A model generated the notes under the pieces. The model was not told the origin of the DNA and ran no database searches. It saw only the letters and a program-made list of their open reading frames with translations. Source: an uncultured Porphyromonadaceae bacterium (lineage in GTDB: Bacteria; Bacteroidota; Bacteroidia; Bacteroidales; Muribaculaceae). Taken from it: 8,841 bases of DNA. The stretch is from contig CAMWUZ010000057.1 in the NCBI GenBank assembly GCA_947177595.1, positions 1-8,841 on the forward strand, read 5' to 3'. This document shows positions 7,741-8,841 of the stretch, piece after piece (position 1 is the stretch's first letter; each line of letters begins with the position of its first letter). Made by a program: the position numbers and the translations under genes.

Positions 7741-8460
7741 TTATTTTTTTTGCAGGCATTTCAGGTATGCCTTCACCGTATTTTCTATTCCGAGATACAG
7801 CGCGTCTGAAATCAGTGCATGACCTATAGACACCTCATCGAGATAGGGCACTTTCTCATAAAAGTATTCCAGATTTTCAAGACTAAGGTCATGCCCGGCA
7901 TTGACACCGAGTCCGCATTTATGCGCGGCTAAGCTTGCCTCGATAAAAGGCTCGACAGCTTTTTCGGGTGAAGCGGCATAGCCGTCGGCATATGGCTTCG
8001 TGAAGAGCTCAACCCTGTCAGCGCCGGTTTTTGCCGCCTGCCGGATATTCTCGATATCCGTTCCCACAAAAATAGACGTGCGTATTCCGGCTTCACGGAA
8101 CCGCTCAACCACTTCCGTGAGAAACTCAATATTGGGCGCCACATCCCACCCCGCATTTGAAGTGACGGAATCGGGAGCGTCCGGCACAAGCGTTACCTGC
8201 TCGGGCTTCACCTTTAGCACAAGATTGATAAATTCCGGTGACGGGTAACCCTCTATGTTAAACTCCGACCTAACCTGAGGGCGAAGAGCGAAAACATCGC
8301 TGCGCCGGATATGACGCTCATCAGGACGAGGATGCACCGTTATGCCGTTCGCTCCGTAGCTCTCGCAATCAACTGCGAATTTACACACATCGGGAACATT
8401 CTCTCCGCGGGCATTGCGAAGAGTGGCAACTTTGTTGATATTTACGCTCAGTTTTGTCAT
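7741..8460 (-). CDS. pdxJ: pyridoxine 5'-phosphate synthase PdxJ
   Basis: A 239-residue cytoplasmic TIM-barrel enzyme of normal length. It condenses 1-deoxy-D-xylulose 5-phosphate with 3-amino-1-hydroxyacetone 1-phosphate to form pyridoxine 5'-phosphate, the ring-closing step of DXP-dependent vitamin B6 synthesis. Motifs in order: LSVNINKVATLRNARG (4-19), GITVHPRPDERHIR (39-52) with His43 and Arg45, FNIEG with Glu70, PEQVTLVPD (86-94), VELFTKPYADGYA (150-162), GVNAGHDL (185-192) with His190, and SIGHALISDAL (211-221). These align with E. coli active-site residues His45, Arg47, Glu72 and His193. The Asp-His pair of proteobacterial VNIDH is Asn-Lys here, which I recall as usual for Bacteroidota. 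First gene of a likely pdxJ-exbB-exbD-tonB operon, with a leader that may be regulatory. Confidence 0.97.
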   Translation of the reverse strand: MTKLSVNINKVATLRNARGENVPDVCKFAVDCESYGANGITVHPRPDERHIRRSDVFALRPQVRSEFNIEGYPSPEFINLVLKVKPEQVTLVPDAPDSVTSNAGWDVAPNIEFLTEVVERFREAGIRTSIFVGTDIENIRQAAKTGADRVELFTKPYADGYAASPEKAVEPFIEASLAAHKCGLGVNAGHDLSLENLEYFYEKVPYLDEVSIGHALISDALYLGIENTVKAYLKCLQKK

Positions 8461-8473
8461 TTATAGCCGCTCG

Positions 8474-8498
8474 AAAAAACCACTTTAGGGGGTGTGGT
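8474..8498 (-). terminator. terminator-like hairpin in the pdxJ leader
   Basis: On the minus strand ACCAC (8498-8494) and GTGGT (8483-8479) form a 5-bp stem around a 10-base loop starting ACCCCC, and six T residues follow GTGG (8479-8474). It ends 13 bases before the pdxJ start codon. The stem is short, so full termination is unlikely; partial or conditional termination is possible. It cannot serve as the end of the upstream gene, which runs the other way. Confidence 0.33.
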
Positions 8499-8533
8499 GT
8501 TTATTATAGTGAGGTTATTCAAGTTTTTTTCCT

Positions 8534-8542
8534 TATTTTTGC
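8534..8542 (+). promoter_or_regulatory. -7 promoter element for the rightward gene
   Basis: TATTTTTGC matches the Bacteroidetes -7 consensus TAnnTTTG(C/T) exactly. Transcription would begin near 8549 and leave a leader of about 68 bases before the ATG at 8617. No convincing -33 TTTG is found at the expected distance upstream, which lowers confidence. Confidence 0.5.
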
Positions 8543-8557
8543 ACCTCACAATTGAGC

Positions 8558-8566
8558 ACAAAAATA
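8558..8566 (-). promoter_or_regulatory. -7 promoter element for pdxJ
   Basis: Read on the minus strand this is TATTTTTGT, an exact match to TAnnTTTG(C/T). Transcription would begin near 8551 and run left into pdxJ. The nearest minus-strand TTTG upstream (8603-8600) is 33 bases away, too far for a standard -33 element. A TATAAT hexamer on the minus strand at 8508-8503 is an alternative but lacks a proper partner and is not the phylum's usual type. Confidence 0.48.
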
Positions 8567-8616
8567 GTCAGAAATATTTGAATAATAAAAATTTGACTTC
8601 AAAAGATAATAATTTG

Positions 8617-8841
8617 ATGCGGAAAACACCTGATTTCAACCGATTGGAAATCGACACCCGACACCTTCCAAACCGCCTTTTCCCTCATTGCGAGGAAAGC
8701 GGGGAACTCAGCGTGCGCTGTTTCCGCAGCGACTTCTCTGCCTCGCGCATAGCAAGAGCCGTGGAGGATGTTGACGCCCATCTGCTCAACCTCAATGTCA
8801 CTTCCGAAGTCACTTCCCGTGGAGAAGTTATTGTTGATCTC
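8617..8841 (+). CDS. partial protein, possibly ACT-like domain (runs off right edge)
   Basis: An open frame of 75 codons from ATG 8617 to the window end without a stop. The first ~30 residues (starting MRKTPDFNRLEIDT) are not recognised. Residues 31-75, including LSVRCFRSDFSASRIARAVE, then DVDAHLLNLNV and GEVIVDL, alternate as strand-helix-strand and resemble the C-terminal ACT-like domain of a Bacteroidota CBS-domain protein that I recall lying near NAD kinase and pdxJ; the CBS repeats themselves are absent. Codon use is like that of neighbouring genes, and a matching promoter element lies upstream. The frame is open back to 8467, but no better start is seen. The gene looks real; the domain assignment is tentative. 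Confidence 0.55.
   Translation, partial: MRKTPDFNRLEIDTRHLPNRLFPHCEESGELSVRCFRSDFSASRIARAVEDVDAHLLNLNVTSEVTSRGEVIVDL

Larger units (their letters stand above)
8461..8551 (-). promoter_or_regulatory. pdxJ leader with competing hairpins (candidate attenuator)
   Basis: If transcription starts near 8551, the leader is about 90 nt. Segment 1, GTGAGGT (8549-8543), is perfectly complementary to segment 2, ACCTCAC (8515-8509). Segment 1 extended by one base, GTGAGGTG (8549-8542), can instead pair with segment 3, CACCACAC (8499-8492), with a single A-A mismatch. Segment 3 contains the left arm of a terminator-like hairpin whose right arm is GTGG before a run of six T. The layout of mutually exclusive pairings resembles a transcription attenuator. 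All of this is paper folding; no known riboswitch class was recognised. Confidence 0.32.
8534..8566. repeat. inverted repeat made of two facing -7 elements
   Basis: TATTTTTG (8534-8541) and CAAAAATA (8559-8566) are perfect 8-base inverted arms separated by 17 bases. A smaller dyad, CTCA-CAAT-TGAG (8545-8556), lies almost exactly at the centre. The two -7 elements therefore face each other, and both predicted transcription starts fall within the central dyad, where a bound regulator could block both. Confidence 0.6.

Noticed and set aside
7712..7759. ExbB start at ATG 7759 inside pdxJ
   Set aside because: The extra 16 residues are encoded partly by the pdxJ tail in another frame, and ATG 7711 gives a normal N-terminus.
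8509..8549. Possible invertible promoter (inverton) bounded by GTGAGGT and ACCTCAC
   Set aside because: Bacteroidota invertons usually have longer inverted repeats and a recombinase nearby; the arms are 7 bases with a 27-base spacer and no invertase gene is present. An RNA hairpin in the leader explains them better.
8599..8781. A 60-codon minus-strand open frame upstream of pdxJ
   Set aside because: It is antisense to the rightward gene, resembles nothing, and its end lies upstream of the pdxJ promoter element without a promoter of its own.

Overview
The window reads as a chromosomal segment of a Bacteroidota species, most likely order Bacteroidales (a Muribaculaceae-like gut bacterium is my guess, from protein style rather than any marker gene). 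Evidence: intergenic promoters match the Bacteroidetes TAnnTTTG(C/T) -7 element, Shine-Dalgarno sites are poor, and PdxJ and the TonB-like protein have the wording typical of that phylum. Nearly everything lies on the minus strand, so read right to left. No rRNA, tRNA, insertion sequence, integrase or CRISPR array was seen. The longest stretch without a gene is about 156 bases (8461-8616).

Right edge (8461-8841): a compact intergenic region separates minus-strand pdxJ from a plus-strand ORF that runs off the window (8617 to end; probably an ACT-like domain protein, uncertain). Two perfect -7 elements face each other there (8534-8542 on +, 8558-8566 on -). They are arms of one inverted repeat, so the two promoters probably exclude each other. 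The predicted pdxJ leader (about 90 nt) can fold into a 5' hairpin and a terminator-like hairpin with a U-tract, and has an alternative pairing between them: a candidate attenuator.

Energy-transduction operon (5672-8460): pdxJ (vitamin B6 ring synthesis), then exbB, exbD and a TonB-family protein, tightly spaced and probably co-transcribed. ExbB and ExbD form a proton-driven motor in the inner membrane. The TonB-like protein spans the periplasm to pass that energy to the outer membrane.

Efflux and signalling operon (1-5584): a strong promoter (5551-5584) sits directly in front of a TolC-family outer-membrane protein. After it come a MacA-like lipoprotein adaptor, a MacB-like ABC ATPase, a MacB-like permease (separate genes, unlike the fused enterobacterial MacB) and a LytS/YehU-type sensor histidine kinase. 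The first five codons of a likely response regulator reach the left edge. Gaps are 2, 6 and 4 bases, followed by an 8-base overlap between permease and kinase, pointing to one polycistronic, translationally coupled unit. A palindrome at 5600-5636 lies between the two operons and may be an operator or a weak terminator.
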